Assembly (NCBI RefSeq): GCF_004349245.1
Contig: NZ_SMLC01000019.1
Span: forward strand, 1 to 64,000
Length of the DNA stretch: 64,000 nt
Origin: Actinomadura sp. 6K520
Lineage (GTDB): Bacteria; Actinomycetota; Actinomycetes; Streptosporangiales; Streptosporangiaceae
Direction of reading: 5' to 3'
Shown piece by piece: positions 17,769 to 27,164 of the stretch (the stretch's first letter is position 1; the number at the start of each line of letters is the position of its first letter). A program made the translations under genes and the position numbers. The notes under the pieces are model-generated. The model was given only the letters and a program-made list of their open reading frames with translations, was not told the origin of the DNA and made no database searches.

Positions 17769-18619
17769 GGGGTTTCCTCTCCCAGGTAGGCGCGCAGCAC
17801 CGCGGGGTCGCGCTGGACGTCCCGCGGCGGGCCGGCGGCTATCGTGCGGCCGAAGTCGAGCACGGTGATCTCGTCGGCCAGCCGCATGACCAGGCCCATG
17901 TCGTGTTCGACGAGCAGGACGGAGATACCGAGGCCGGCGCGGACCGCGACGATCAGCTCGGCCATCTCCAGCCGTTCGGTGGCGTTCATCCCGGCCACCG
18001 GCTCGTCCAGCATCAGCAGCGACGGCTCGGCGCACAGGGCGCGGGCCAGTTCCACCCGTTTGCGGCCGCCGTAGGGCAGCGATCCGGCCGGTTCGGCCAG
18101 CCGTTCCGCGACGCCCGTGAACTCCGCGATCTCCCGGACGCGCTCGCGGTGCCGCAGTTCCTCCCGGCGTCCCCGGCGCAGCCGCAGCCCCGCCGACCAG
18201 AACCCGGTTCGCGTCATCCGGTACCGGCCGAGCATCAGGTTGTCCGCGACGCTGAGCTCCGCCGACAGCGCCAGGTTCTGGAACGTCCGTGCGATGCCCA
18301 GCCCGGCGATCTCGTGCGGTGCCAGCGACGTCAGCTCCCGGTCGCCGAACCGGACGCTCCCGGACGCGGCCCGGTAGAGGCCCGACAGCACGTTGAAGCA
18401 GGTCGACTTGCCCGCGCCGTTCGGCCCGATCACCGCGTGGACGGTGCCGGGTTCCACCGTGAACCCGATCCCGTCGAGCGCCGTCAGCCCGGCGAACCGC
18501 ACCGTCAGGTCGCGGACGGTCAGCGCGGGCACGGGCGGCGGCGCCGCGGCCGCCGGGCCGGAGCCGGCCGTCCCGCCGTGCCCGCGCCCCGGCGGCGGAC
18601 CCGGCGTCACGCGGACCAC
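17765..18619 (-). CDS. Liv-type ABC transporter ATPase (LivG-like)
   Basis: The 284-aa ATPase starts with a 30-residue Pro/Gly-rich extension, then the ABC domain: Walker A GPNGAGKST, the Q-loop in ARTFQNLAL, the signature PYGGRKRVELARAL (the variant typical of LivG rather than LSGGQ), Walker B LLMLDEPVAGM and the switch His in VLLVEHDM. The C-terminal DFGRTIAAGPP and YLGEE are also LivG-like. It overlaps the LivF-type gene by 13 bp. Together the two ATPases energise import. Confidence 0.92.
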   Translation of the reverse strand: MVRVTPGPPPGRGHGGTAGSGPAAAAPPPVPALTVRDLTVRFAGLTALDGIGFTVEPGTVHAVIGPNGAGKSTCFNVLSGLYRAASGSVRFGDRELTSLAPHEIAGLGIARTFQNLALSAELSVADNLMLGRYRMTRTGFWSAGLRLRRGRREELRHRERVREIAEFTGVAERLAEPAGSLPYGGRKRVELARALCAEPSLLMLDEPVAGMNATERLEMAELIVAVRAGLGISVLLVEHDMGLVMRLADEITVLDFGRTIAAGPPRDVQRDPAVLRAYLGEETP

Positions 18620-19383
18620 CTCGTGATCTGGCGGCGGGCCGCGAGCGGGGCCCGGTCGCCGGTGACGCCGAGGTAGCGGCGGCCGATCTCGTCGCCGGCG
18701 GCCAGGTCGGCCGACGGGCCGGACAGCGCGACCCGGCCGACGTCCAGCACGTAGGCGTGGGAGGACAGGCGCAGCGCCAGGGCGGCGTTCTGCTCGACCA
18801 GAAGCACGGAGACGCCCTGCTCGTTGATCTCGGTGATGGTCTCGGCGATCCGGGCGGTCAGCAGCGGCGCCAGACCCAGCGTCGGCTCGTCGAGGAGCAG
18901 CAGCTTCGGCGACGCCATGAGCGCGCGCCCCATGGCGAGCATCTGCTGCTCGCCCCCGGAGAGCAGCGAGGCCCGTTGCGCCGAGCGTTCGGCGAGCACG
19001 GGGAACAGCTTGTGGACCCGGTGGCGGGCCCGGGCCGCGTGGCGCCGGTCGGTGAGCGCGCCGGCCCGCAGGTTGTCCGCGACGGTCATCCGGCCGAACA
19101 CCCGGCGCCCCTCCGGCGACTGGACGATCCCGGCGGCGACGGCCGTGTGCGGCGCGGCGCCGTCGAGGCGGCGTCCGCCGTAGCGGATCTCGCCCGACTC
19201 GACCAGCCCGCCGTGGAAGCGGAGCGTTCCGGAGACGGCGCGCATCAGCGTCGATTTGCCCGCGCCGTTCGCGCCGAGCACCGCGACGATCGAGCCGTCG
19301 GGCACCGAGAGGGACACCTCGTGCAGCGCCCGCACGGCCGCCCCGTAGGAGACCTCCAGCCCGGAGACGGTCAGCCCGCTCAC
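18607..19383 (-). CDS. Liv-type ABC transporter ATPase (LivF-like)
   Basis: The start is a GTG at 19383 that overlaps the stop of the acyl-CoA ligase gene (GTGA), giving 258 aa. Motifs are Walker [10 protein letters not shown], the LivF-type [16 protein letters not shown], the signature [17 protein letters not shown], Walker [16 protein letters not shown] and the His switch replaced in the usual LivF way (LLVEQNA). It is the second ATPase of the importer. Confidence 0.92.
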   Translation of the reverse strand: MSGLTVSGLEVSYGAAVRALHEVSLSVPDGSIVAVLGANGAGKSTLMRAVSGTLRFHGGLVESGEIRYGGRRLDGAAPHTAVAAGIVQSPEGRRVFGRMTVADNLRAGALTDRRHAARARHRVHKLFPVLAERSAQRASLLSGGEQQMLAMGRALMASPKLLLLDEPTLGLAPLLTARIAETITEINEQGVSVLLVEQNAALALRLSSHAYVLDVGRVALSGPSADLAAGDEIGRRYLGVTGDRAPLAARRQITRWSA

Positions 19384-20906
19384 CGGAGCTCCCGCTTGAG
19401 GATCTTCCCGGTCGGCCCGAGCGGCAGGCCGTCGCGGAACTCGAACAGCCGCGGGTACTTGTAGGCGGCCAGCCGCTCCCGGCACCAGGCCGACAGCTCC
19501 TCCGCCGAGACGTCCGAGCCGGCCTCGCGGACCACGACCGCCTTGATCTCCTCGCCGCGGGCGGTGTGCGGGACGCCGACGACGGCGGCGAGGCTCACCT
19601 CCGGGTGGGTGAGCAGGACGTCCTCGATCTCGCGCGGGTAGACGTTCAGGCCACCCCGGATGATCAGGTCTTTGGCCCGGTCGACGATGAAGTAGTAGCC
19701 GTCGTCGTCCCGGCGGGCGATGTCCCCGGTGCGGAACCAGCCGTCCCGGAGCACCTCGGCGGTGGCGTGGACGCGGCCGAGGTAGCCCTTCATGACGTTG
19801 TGGCCGCGGACCGCGATCTCACCGGGCCCGGCGCCGTGCACGGTGTTCCAGCCGTCGTCGATCAGCTTCATCTCGACGCCCCACACCGGCCGTCCCACCG
19901 ACCCCGGCCGGATCGGGCGGCCGGGCGGGTTGAACGCCGCGATGGGCGAGGTCTCCGACAGCCCGTACCCCTCCTGGACGGGGAGGCCGAAGACCTTCTC
20001 GAACCGGTGCAGCAGCTCGACGGGCAGCGCCGCGCCGCCCGACACCGCCACTCGCAGGTGCTGGGGGACGGTCGCCGGCCGCACCTCGGCCAGCAGCGCC
20101 CAGTACATCGTCGGGACCCCGGCGAACAGCGTGACCCGTTCGGCGTCCATCACCGCCAGTGCCTCGGCGGCGTCGAACCTGGACTGGAGCACCAGCGTCG
20201 CGCCCCTGCGCAGACCCATGTTCATCAGCACGGTCTGGCCGAAGGAGTGGAACAGCGGCAGCGACACGAGGAAGGCGTCCCGGCCCGTGCGGGCGACGAG
20301 ATCGTCGGCGACGACCGCGTTCAGGACCATGTTCTCGTGGCTGAGCTCGGCGCCTTTGGGCCGGCCGGTCGTGCCGCTGGTGTAGAGGACGACGGCGGTG
20401 TCGCCGGGGGCGGTCGCGGCCGTCGGGTGCTCCTCGGGCAGCCCGGCCAGCGCCGTGGGCAGCGTCTCGCCGAGCGGGTGCAGCTCAGCCTGCGGGTCCG
20501 CGGGCAGGATGACGAAGAGCCGGCAGTCGGGGGACTTCTCGAACGCGGCCCGGCCGCGCACCGCCATCGGCAGCTCCGCGGTGCCCTCGAAACAGAAGTA
20601 GGCCCGCGCCGACGAGTCGGCCAGGTGGTAGGCGATCTCGTCGGACGTCAGCAGCACGTTCAGCGGGACGACGGTCGCGCCCGCCTTCAGCACACCGAAA
20701 TAGACGACCGGGAAGAACGCGACATTGGGGCAGCTCACCGCCACCCGGTCGCCGGGCTCGATCCCCCGCGCGGCCAGCAGGGCGGCGACCTGGCAGGCCA
20801 GCGCGTTCAACCGGGAATGGGACAGCCGCGCCGCGCCGCTCACCAGGGCGGTGCGGTCGGGATGCTCTCGCGCGCCGTGCTCCAGCACGGCCGACAGGTT
20901 CAGCAT
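19380..20906 (-). CDS. Acyl-CoA synthetase (AMP-forming ligase)
   Basis: The ATG at 20906 follows GGAGGA and gives 508 aa. Adenylation motifs are in order: P-loop [18 protein letters not shown], the acyl pocket region [55 protein letters not shown] and the terminal Lys in [11 protein letters not shown]. It would activate a carboxylic acid with ATP and CoA. The class includes long-chain fatty acid and aromatic acid ligases, and the substrate cannot be read from sequence. As first gene of the operon with a Liv-type importer it likely traps the imported acid as its CoA ester. Confidence 0.9.
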   Translation of the reverse strand: MLNLSAVLEHGAREHPDRTALVSGAARLSHSRLNALACQVAALLAARGIEPGDRVAVSCPNVAFFPVVYFGVLKAGATVVPLNVLLTSDEIAYHLADSSARAYFCFEGTAELPMAVRGRAAFEKSPDCRLFVILPADPQAELHPLGETLPTALAGLPEEHPTAATAPGDTAVVLYTSGTTGRPKGAELSHENMVLNAVVADDLVARTGRDAFLVSLPLFHSFGQTVLMNMGLRRGATLVLQSRFDAAEALAVMDAERVTLFAGVPTMYWALLAEVRPATVPQHLRVAVSGGAALPVELLHRFEKVFGLPVQEGYGLSETSPIAAFNPPGRPIRPGSVGRPVWGVEMKLIDDGWNTVHGAGPGEIAVRGHNVMKGYLGRVHATAEVLRDGWFRTGDIARRDDDGYYFIVDRAKDLIIRGGLNVYPREIEDVLLTHPEVSLAAVVGVPHTARGEEIKAVVVREAGSDVSAEELSAWCRERLAAYKYPRLFEFRDGLPLGPTGKILKRELR

Positions 20907-21038
20907 GGTCCTCCTCGCAACGGGACGGCACGATGGTCGGGGCGCGGGCCGATCACGGTCCATGGGCGGGCGACCCCGATCACGCGCCCAGGCCAGGGCG
21001 CTGGCACATGGCCGCGGCCGCTGCTTAGATGGCGCGCC

Positions 21039-22220
21039 ATGACTGACCGGCGCGCCGAGATCGTGGTCTCACCCCTGCTCGCGCGGTGCGCGGGCGAACT
21101 GCTGAACGACGTGGCGGCCCTCGCCGACCACGTCTTCGAGGCGATCCTCACCGAGGACGCCTTCTACGCCGGGCTGGGCGTGGAACGGCGGGCGGACGTC
21201 CGGGTGTTCAACGAGCAGATCCTCTTCGAGCTGCTGACCTGCCTGTCCCGGGGACGGCCGATCGGTACCGACTCGACCAGGGAGAACGCGCGGCGGCGCG
21301 CCGCACAGGGCGTCCCGATCGCCTCGCTGCTGCACGCCTACCTCGTCGGCGGGCGGCTGCTGTGCGAGGCGCTGATCGGGCGGGCCAAGGTGGTGCCCGG
21401 GGTGACGCTCGAAGAGATCGCCCAGCTGACGATGACGCTGTGGGCGGTCTTCGACCTCGCGTCCCAGACCGTCAACGACGTCTACCGGGAGACGCTCGTC
21501 GAGCTGGCCCGCGACGACGAGCGCCGCCGCCTGATCCTGCTGGACGCCCTGTTCGAGGGGCGCGTCGCCGACTGGAGCACGCTCGGCGGCACCCCGCGGG
21601 CGATCGGCCTGCCGGACCGGGGCCCCTACCTGTGCGTCGTCGCCGACCGCCGCGACGCGCCCGCCCTGGAGCGGGCGCTGCAACGGCACGGCATGCGATC
21701 GGTGTGGCGGCCCCGCGCCGACCATCTGGCGGGTGTGGTCGCCCTGCCCGCCGCCGAGGACGCCGCCCGCGCGGTGCAGGCCCTCGACCGCGCGGCGTCC
21801 GGCCGGACCGGGGTGAGCCCCGCCTACCGGGGGGTGCGCGAGACCGCCGACGCGCGGCGCCTGGCCGTGCTGGCCCGCGATTCCATGCCGCCCGGCTCGC
21901 GCGGCGCCGGCACCATCGCCGACGATCCCGCCGCGGCCCTGGTGGCGGCGAGCCCCGACCTGGCCGCCCGGCTCCTCACGACCGTGCTGGACCCGGTCCT
22001 CGCCCACCCCGACCGGGAGTCGCTGCTCGAAGTCCTGTCCGCCTGGCTCGACACCGGCGGCAGCACCACCGAGGTCGCGGCCCGGCTCTACTGCCACCGC
22101 AACACCGTCCGCAACCGGCTGGACCGCGTCGCCCAGCTCACCGGCCGTTCGCCGGACCGGCCCCGCGACACCGCGGCGCTCTACGCGGCCGTCCGGGCCC
22201 TGCAGCTGAAGACGTCCTGA
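21039..22220 (+). CDS. PucR-family regulator with RsbRD-like N domain
   Basis: The 393-aa protein begins at the ATG at 21039, divergent from the ligase/Liv operon with a 132-bp gap. Residues 10-160 form an all-helical RsbRD-like region ([38 protein letters not shown]). The C-terminus carries the PucR helix-turn-helix ([29 protein letters not shown]). Such proteins often regulate adjacent catabolic and uptake genes in response to a substrate. The divergent placement makes the ligase/Liv operon the obvious target. No ligand is known. Confidence 0.87.
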   Translation: MTDRRAEIVVSPLLARCAGELLNDVAALADHVFEAILTEDAFYAGLGVERRADVRVFNEQILFELLTCLSRGRPIGTDSTRENARRRAAQGVPIASLLHAYLVGGRLLCEALIGRAKVVPGVTLEEIAQLTMTLWAVFDLASQTVNDVYRETLVELARDDERRRLILLDALFEGRVADWSTLGGTPRAIGLPDRGPYLCVVADRRDAPALERALQRHGMRSVWRPRADHLAGVVALPAAEDAARAVQALDRAASGRTGVSPAYRGVRETADARRLAVLARDSMPPGSRGAGTIADDPAAALVAASPDLAARLLTTVLDPVLAHPDRESLLEVLSAWLDTGGSTTEVAARLYCHRNTVRNRLDRVAQLTGRSPDRPRDTAALYAAVRALQLKTS

Positions 22221-22226
22221 CGGCCG

Positions 22227-22242
22227 TTGGGCGCACGCCCAA
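22227..22242. promoter_or_regulatory. Palindrome TTGGGCG-N2-CGCCCAA, candidate PucR operator
   Basis: A perfect 7-bp inverted repeat with a 2-base centre lies just after the stop of the first PucR gene and about 90 bp before the start of the second. An almost identical site occurs at 23500-23515. The position suits an operator for the second regulator gene. It could also act as a weak hairpin. Confidence 0.5.
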
Positions 22243-22329
22243 GCCGCGGGTTCCCGGCATGGTGCCATCGCCCATGGACCGTGGCCCGCGGCTGGGAGAG
22301 CATCGGTCTTCCCCACCCCTGGAGTCACG

Positions 22330-23496
22330 ATGGACGAGCCGAAACTACATTTCTGGTTGGCCGATCAGGTGCCGCGGCTGGCACTGCGCATCGTGGACGA
22401 GTTCCGGCGGCAGGTGCCGTTCTACGCGCTCCAGCCGCCGGAGGTCCTGGACGGTCCGGTGCGGCTGGCCGTCGAGGCGAACCTGCGGATGGTCGTGCAG
22501 ACCCTCCGGCAGTGCCGGGCGCCGAGTGTCGAGGAACAGGCGGAGATCATCAGCTGGTCGGCGCGGCGGGCCGAGGAGGGCGTCCCGCTGGAGGCGGCCC
22601 TGGCGGCCTACCACCTGGCGATCGAGGTGTGCTGGCGGGCGGCGGCCGAGGAGGCCGGGCCGGCCGATGCGGGCGACCTCCAGGAATTCGGGCTGCACCT
22701 GCTCGGCTACCTGCGCTCGGTCGTGCCGGCCGTGACGCTCGCGCACGTCCAGGAACAGCAGCAGTTGTACGGCGAACGGCGGGAGGCGCGGCAGGCCCTG
22801 GTCACCGCCCTGCTGAACGGCGACCGCGCGCGGGGACTGGCCGTGCGGGCGGGGGTCGCGCTCGCCACCGAGTACACGGTGGTCGTGCTGCGGCTGGGCG
22901 GCGCGGCCCCGGAGCCGGGCGACGTGCGGCCGCTGCTGCGGGCGCTGGAGACGACGCTGAACGCGCACGCCCGGTCGCACGTCCTGGCCTCGTTCGACGA
23001 GAACGGCGGCACGATGCTGCTGCCGGGGAGCGGGGATCACCGCCTCGAAGACCTCGTCGCGCTGCTCGGCGGGGCGGCGGGGCGGCCCGCGACCGCCGCC
23101 CACGCGACGGCCGCGGCGCCGGCGGAGATCCCGGCCGCCGCCGACGAGGCCCGCGAGGTCGCCGCGCTGGTCGTCCGGCTGCGCCGCCCGCCCGGCCTGT
23201 ACCGGATCGAGGACGTCCTGCTGGAGTACCAGCTGTCCAGGCCCGGGCACGGGCTGGCCAAGCTCGCGGCCCAGCTCGACGCGATCCGGGACCGGCCCGA
23301 CCTGATGGAGACGCTGCGGGCGGTGGCCGTCCACGGCAACAACCGGCGGCAGGCGGCGCTCGACCTGCACGTCCACCGCAACACCCTCGACTACCGGCTG
23401 CGCCGCATCGCCGCGCTGACCGGCCTCGACCCGGCCGACCCCGACGCCTCCCGGCTGCTCGCCGCCGCCCTGACCGCCCTGGACCTGACCCGCTGA
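22330..23496 (+). CDS. PucR-family regulator
   Basis: The 388-aa protein starts at the ATG at 22330. It has a helical N-terminal region of RsbRD type (EEQAEIISWSARRAEEGVPL, LAAYHLAIEVCWRAA) and a PucR-type HTH at the end (NNRRQAALDLHVHRNTLDYR, LRRIAALTGLDP). It shares the architecture of the gene at 21039 but is clearly diverged, so it is a paralogue rather than a recent copy. Flanking palindromes suggest autoregulation and control of the secreted hydrolase downstream. Confidence 0.86.
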   Translation: MDEPKLHFWLADQVPRLALRIVDEFRRQVPFYALQPPEVLDGPVRLAVEANLRMVVQTLRQCRAPSVEEQAEIISWSARRAEEGVPLEAALAAYHLAIEVCWRAAAEEAGPADAGDLQEFGLHLLGYLRSVVPAVTLAHVQEQQQLYGERREARQALVTALLNGDRARGLAVRAGVALATEYTVVVLRLGGAAPEPGDVRPLLRALETTLNAHARSHVLASFDENGGTMLLPGSGDHRLEDLVALLGGAAGRPATAAHATAAAPAEIPAAADEAREVAALVVRLRRPPGLYRIEDVLLEYQLSRPGHGLAKLAAQLDAIRDRPDLMETLRAVAVHGNNRRQAALDLHVHRNTLDYRLRRIAALTGLDPADPDASRLLAAALTALDLTR

Positions 23497-23499
23497 CCG

Positions 23500-23515
23500 T
23501 TGGGCGAACGCACAA
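23500..23515. promoter_or_regulatory. Second copy of the TTGGGCG-N2-CGC palindrome
   Basis: TTGGGCGAACGCACAA matches the site at 22227 except in the two central bases and one base of the right arm. It starts four bases after the stop of the second PucR gene and lies 70 bp before the secreted hydrolase gene. This suggests the hydrolase belongs to the same regulon. Confidence 0.5.
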
Positions 23516-23584
23516 CCGGTGAACGGCGACTTTGCCGCGATTGCGGACAGACAACACCCCGGCACCCGTTCACCATGTGCGTCT

Positions 23585-24427
23585 ATGAAGACAAGAGGAC
23601 CCGCCCTGCTGGCGGCCGTCGCGCTGACGGTCTCCCTCCTGCAGGGCACCGCCGCCGCGGACACCACCCCCAACGGAATCCCGAGCGTCGGCCACGCGTG
23701 GGCCGACCGCGGACCCTACGACGTCCACGTGGACATCGAGGCGGTCACCACCTTCTACCGCCCCGCCGACATGGGAGCGCACGGCGAGAAGCACCCCGTG
23801 ATCATCTGGGGCAACGGCACGTTCGTCGTGCCCGGCGTCTACAGCGCCCTGCTCCGGCACTGGGCCAGCCACGGCTTCATCGTCGCCGCGTCCAACTCCA
23901 CCCAGGCCAACACCGGGATCAGCATGCGCCTCGGCATCGACACCCTGACGAGGCGCAACGCCGACCCGGGCAGCGTCTACCACCAGAGGGTCGACCTGGG
24001 CCGCATCGCCTCGGCCGGCCACTCCCAGGGCGGCGCTGGCGCGATCAACGCCGCGGTCGACCCCCGGGTCGACGCGGTCGTCGGGATCGAGCCCGGTCCC
24101 CTCACCGACCCCGACCTGATCGACGAGCCGACCCTCTACATGGCCGGCGAGAAGGACAGCATCGTCTTCCCGTTCATGGTGAAGGCCCTCTACAACGACT
24201 CGGACCACATCCCGGCCGTGTACGCGGAACTGCGCGGAGCCGACCACCTCACCGCGGCCTGGGGCGGCGGAGGGTTCCGCGGCCCGGCCACCGCCTGGCT
24301 GCGCCACTGGCTGATGGACGACCCGAACGCCCGGCCCGAGTTCTTCGGCCCCTCCTGCGGCTTCTGCTCCGACACCCGGTGGTCGGACTGGCGCCGCAAC
24401 ACCAAGGCCCTCCAGATCCCAGGCTGA
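23585..24427 (+). CDS. Secreted alpha/beta hydrolase
   Basis: The ATG at 23585 starts a Sec signal (MKTRGPALLAAVALTVSLL, cleavage probably after GTAAA), preferred over an upstream in-frame ATG that lacks one. The 280-aa protein has the dienelactone/cutinase-like alpha/beta fold: PVIIWGNGTFV, nucleophile elbow GHSQGGAG (Ser147), acid in AGEKDSIV (Asp191) and His in RGADHLTA (His221). Two Cys near the C-terminus (PSCGFC) may form a disulphide. It should hydrolyse esters outside the cell. The substrate is unknown. It lies between PucR genes and a second esterase. Confidence 0.83.
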   Translation: MKTRGPALLAAVALTVSLLQGTAAADTTPNGIPSVGHAWADRGPYDVHVDIEAVTTFYRPADMGAHGEKHPVIIWGNGTFVVPGVYSALLRHWASHGFIVAASNSTQANTGISMRLGIDTLTRRNADPGSVYHQRVDLGRIASAGHSQGGAGAINAAVDPRVDAVVGIEPGPLTDPDLIDEPTLYMAGEKDSIVFPFMVKALYNDSDHIPAVYAELRGADHLTAAWGGGGFRGPATAWLRHWLMDDPNARPEFFGPSCGFCSDTRWSDWRRNTKALQIPG

Positions 24428-24454
24428 CCGTCCCCTCTCCCGGCCGACCGTTCC

Positions 24455-24484
24455 CTCTCCCGGCGGAACCGCCCGCCGGGAGAG
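24455..24484 (+). terminator. Hairpin between the two secreted hydrolase genes
   Basis: A 12-bp perfect stem (CTCTCCCGGCGG with CCGCCGGGAGAG) with a six-base loop starts 28 bp after the first hydrolase stop and ends 22 bp before the next start. It may terminate or attenuate the upstream transcript. A partial copy of the left arm (CCTCTCCCGG) occurs just before it. Confidence 0.55.
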
Positions 24485-24506
24485 GCCCATTCCGAAAGGC
24501 CACCCC

Positions 24507-25355
24507 ATGATCCGACGGCTGATCGCCGGTCTGGCGTCCGGCGCCTGCGCCCTCGCCCTCGCCGCCCCCGCCCACGCCCACGCCGGTGCCCGCGCCATCG
24601 ACTACGTCGCCCTCGGCGACTCGGCCGCGGCCGGTCCCCTCATCCCCCGGCAGGACCCGAGCCGGCCCGGCTGCTTCCGCTCGCACCGCAACTATCCGTC
24701 CCTGACGGCCGCCGCCCTCAACGTCCGCTCGTTCACGGACGTGACGTGCTCCAGCGCCGAGACGACCGACCTGACCGAACCCCAGAAGACTCTGCTGGGT
24801 ACGGTCCCGCCGCAGTTCGACGCCCTCACGGAGGGAACCGACCTGGTCACCGTCCACCTCGGGGCCAATGACATCTCGATGTTCCGGCTGGTCGCCCACT
24901 GCCTCGCCCTGGGAGTGAACCCCGCACCGTGCCGGGACGACTACCAGGAGGACGGCCGGGACGCGTGGGAGGCCAAGATCAGTGCCCTCGCGCCCAGGAT
25001 CGACGGGATGCTGCGCGGTATCCGCGAGCGCGCCCCGCACGCCCGCATCGTGGTCGTCGGCTACCCCGCCTACCTGCCACACGACGGCTGCTACCCGACC
25101 GTCCCGATCCTGCCGGGAGACGCCGCCTACGTGAAGCGGACCGTCGACCGGCTGAACACGATGCTCGCCCAGCGGGCCGGCACCGCCGGAGCCGGCTTCG
25201 TCGATCTCGCCGCGCGGGGCTCGGGGCACACCGCCTGCGCCTCCCCGGCCGACCGGTGGGTCGAGCCCTACCTTCCGGCCAGCCTCGCGGTCCCGTTCCA
25301 CCCGAACGCCACGGGGATGCGGGCCTTCGCGCGGATCCTGGTCTCCGAGCTCTGA
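24507..25355 (+). CDS. Secreted SGNH/GDSL-family lipase or esterase
   Basis: The 282-aa product has a signal peptide (MIRRLIAGLASGACALALAA, cleavage near AHA) and SGNH blocks: YVALGDSAAAG (Ser39), a Gly in block II, HLGANDIS (Asn121) and FHPNATGM with the catalytic His. Six or so Cys in the mature part match the disulphide-bonded Streptomyces-type extracellular SGNH lipases. It should cleave acyl esters outside the cell. Next to the other secreted esterase and the acyl-CoA ligase/importer operon, it fits a role in releasing acids for uptake. Confidence 0.88.
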   Translation: MIRRLIAGLASGACALALAAPAHAHAGARAIDYVALGDSAAAGPLIPRQDPSRPGCFRSHRNYPSLTAAALNVRSFTDVTCSSAETTDLTEPQKTLLGTVPPQFDALTEGTDLVTVHLGANDISMFRLVAHCLALGVNPAPCRDDYQEDGRDAWEAKISALAPRIDGMLRGIRERAPHARIVVVGYPAYLPHDGCYPTVPILPGDAAYVKRTVDRLNTMLAQRAGTAGAGFVDLAARGSGHTACASPADRWVEPYLPASLAVPFHPNATGMRAFARILVSEL

Positions 25356-25360
25356 GGAGC

Positions 25361-25392
25361 GCCCGGCCCACCTCGTCCGAGGTGGGCCGGGC
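25361..25392 (+). terminator. Intrinsic-type hairpin after the SGNH gene
   Basis: A 15-bp perfect stem (GCCCGGCCCACCTCG with CGAGGTGGGCCGGGC) and a 2-base centre begins five bases after the stop codon. It is a strong candidate terminator. Confidence 0.8.
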
Positions 25393-25546
25393 CGACGGCG
25401 GAGGCGGCCCGTTCTCGCCCGGCGGATGTCCGGCGGCGGGAGATCATTTCCCCGGGAACGCCTGAAATGCTCGCCCGCCGAGCGGACATTCCCTGGCCGA
25501 TGAGCGCGCGGCGTCCTCGGGGGCCGCCGCGGCGAGAGGAGATGGC

Positions 25547-26101
25547 TTGAGGAACGAACGCTCGGCCCGGTTCGAGGAGCTGTACGAGGCTCATCTCGGG
25601 CACGTCACGGGCTACGTGCGGCGGCGGGTGGGCGACGCCGACGACGCCGCGGACGTCATCGCCGAGACCTTCCTGGTCTGCTGGCGCCGCCTCGACGACG
25701 TCCCGCACGGGGACGAGGCGCGGTTCTACCTGTACGGCGTCGCGCGGCGCACCCTGGCGAACCTGCGCCGCGGGGAACGGCGGCGCAGGCACCTGGCCGC
25801 CAGGATCGGCGGGAACCTCGCCGCGGACCTGGCCTCGGCGCCCGTCCCGGACGAGGGGCATCCCGAGGTGGGCGCCGCGTTGCGCGCGTTGCGGGAGGGG
25901 GATCGGGAGCTGCTCGGCCTGGCCTCCTGGGAAGGGCTCGACAACGGCCAGATCGCGGCCGTGCTCGGGGTGTCCCGCAACGCGGTCCGGATCAGGCTGC
26001 ACCGGGCCCGCCGTCGTTTCGCCCGGGAACTGGAACAGCGCGGCGCCGGGCACATGGTCGTCCGGGCCTCCGCCGCACCTTCGAAGGGAAGGCCCGCATG
26101 A
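25547..26101 (+). CDS. ECF RNA polymerase sigma factor
   Basis: Translation appears to start at a TTG at 25547 with GAGAGGAG upstream, giving 184 aa. Region 2 is at residues 10-75 (FEELYEAHLGHVTGYVRRRV, DAADVIAETFLVCWRRL). Region 4 is at about 105-160 (LLGLASWEGLDNGQIAAVLG, VSRNAVRIRLHRARRRF). This is the common actinobacterial sigma-70 subfamily paired with a membrane protein. The next gene overlaps by 4 bp (ATGA). Confidence 0.9.
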   Translation: MRNERSARFEELYEAHLGHVTGYVRRRVGDADDAADVIAETFLVCWRRLDDVPHGDEARFYLYGVARRTLANLRRGERRRRHLAARIGGNLAADLASAPVPDEGHPEVGAALRALREGDRELLGLASWEGLDNGQIAAVLGVSRNAVRIRLHRARRRFARELEQRGAGHMVVRASAAPSKGRPA

Positions 26102-27027
26102 ACTCCGATCCCCGTATTCTGCTCGACCGCGCCGCACCGATCTCCGACGCCGCGGCCGTGCGCCCGGTACGTGCGGAGACGCGCCGCGAACTGCTCGAAC
26201 TGATCACGGCCGCGGAGCCCGTCCCGGCCGGGCCGCCGAGGCGGCGCCGGTACCTGCGCATCGGCGTGCCGGTCGCCGTGGCGGCCGGCTGCGCGGTCGC
26301 CGTGACGTCGCTGGCCCTGCTCCCCGCCGGTTCGCCTGCGGAGCCGTCCCGGAACGCGGTCTCGCCCAGCGGATTCGACCCGCGGCCGGTGGCGGCGCTG
26401 AGCTTCACCAAGAAGAAGGATCACATCGAGGTCCGGATCAAGGACCCGCTGGCCGACCCGCGGCGCTACCAGCGGGAGTTCGCGGCCCACGGCATGAACA
26501 TCAAGCTGATGACCGTCCCGGCCTCACCCAGCGTGGTGGGCACGATCGTCATGCAGGACGACGGGGACGGCCCGGACACCCGGAAGATCGAGACGATCGA
26601 GGAGGGGCGCTGCGTCACCGGGGGCCGCGGCGACGGCAAGTGCATCCGGGGGCTGCGCATCCCCGTCGGCTACCGCAACAACGCGGAGATCGCCTTCGGT
26701 CGTGAGGCCCGCCCCGGGGAGCAGTACAGCAGCACCAGCAGTGCCTTCGCCCCCGGGGAGGCCCTGCACTGCCTCGACATCCGCGGCCTGACCGTGGACG
26801 AGGCGGAGCGGCGCATCGCGAAGCGCAAGCTGACCGTGGGGACGTACAACTACATGGTGAACAACTACGGCTACAACGGGGGAAGGGAGAAGATCCCCGG
26901 TAACTGGTACGTCAGAGATGCCGACCCCTATGCCCCCGGGCAGATCATGATGTTCGTCCAGAAGGAGCGGCCGGTCATCAAGAAGGGCGCCCACTCTCGG
27001 GCGTTGTTCAAGGGCTGCCCGAGCTGA
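26098..27027 (+). CDS. Single-pass membrane protein partnered with the ECF sigma factor
   Basis: The 309-aa protein has a cytoplasmic N-terminal region of about 50 residues, one TM helix (GVPVAVAAGCAVAVTSLALL) and an extracytoplasmic domain. That domain contains Cys pairs (EGRCVTGG, DGKCIRGL, HCLDIRGL, KGCPS) and a PASTA-like stretch (GLTVDEAERRIAKRKL). It corresponds to the CU044_5270-type genes that follow this kind of sigma factor. A role as membrane anti-sigma or sensor is likely from context, although no zinc-finger motif is present. Confidence 0.75.
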   Translation: MNSDPRILLDRAAPISDAAAVRPVRAETRRELLELITAAEPVPAGPPRRRRYLRIGVPVAVAAGCAVAVTSLALLPAGSPAEPSRNAVSPSGFDPRPVAALSFTKKKDHIEVRIKDPLADPRRYQREFAAHGMNIKLMTVPASPSVVGTIVMQDDGDGPDTRKIETIEEGRCVTGGRGDGKCIRGLRIPVGYRNNAEIAFGREARPGEQYSSTSSAFAPGEALHCLDIRGLTVDEAERRIAKRKLTVGTYNYMVNNYGYNGGREKIPGNWYVRDADPYAPGQIMMFVQKERPVIKKGAHSRALFKGCPS

Positions 27028-27080
27028 ACGAATAGCCGGTTCACGTGGAGGGCGGCGCGGACGTACGCACCGGCGCCCGC

Positions 27081-27119
27081 CGAAGGCCGTCCCCGGGATT
27101 CCGGGGACGGCCGCCTTCG
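27081..27119 (+). terminator. Bulged hairpin terminator
   Basis: A long stem (CGTCCCCGG with CCGGGGACG, loop GATT, extended by CGAAGG/CCTTCG across a 3-base bulge) lies about 55 bp after the membrane protein stop. It separates this operon from the sugar dehydrogenase gene. Confidence 0.75.
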
Positions 27120-27164
27120 CGCTTGCCCGCCCCGCTTCATGGCCGTGGCTCCGGCCCCGTGCTG

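Noticed and set aside
19566-21038. N-terminal extension of the PucR gene at 21039
   Set aside because: The upstream open frame is antisense to the acyl-CoA ligase, and family length and alignment favour the ATG at 21039.
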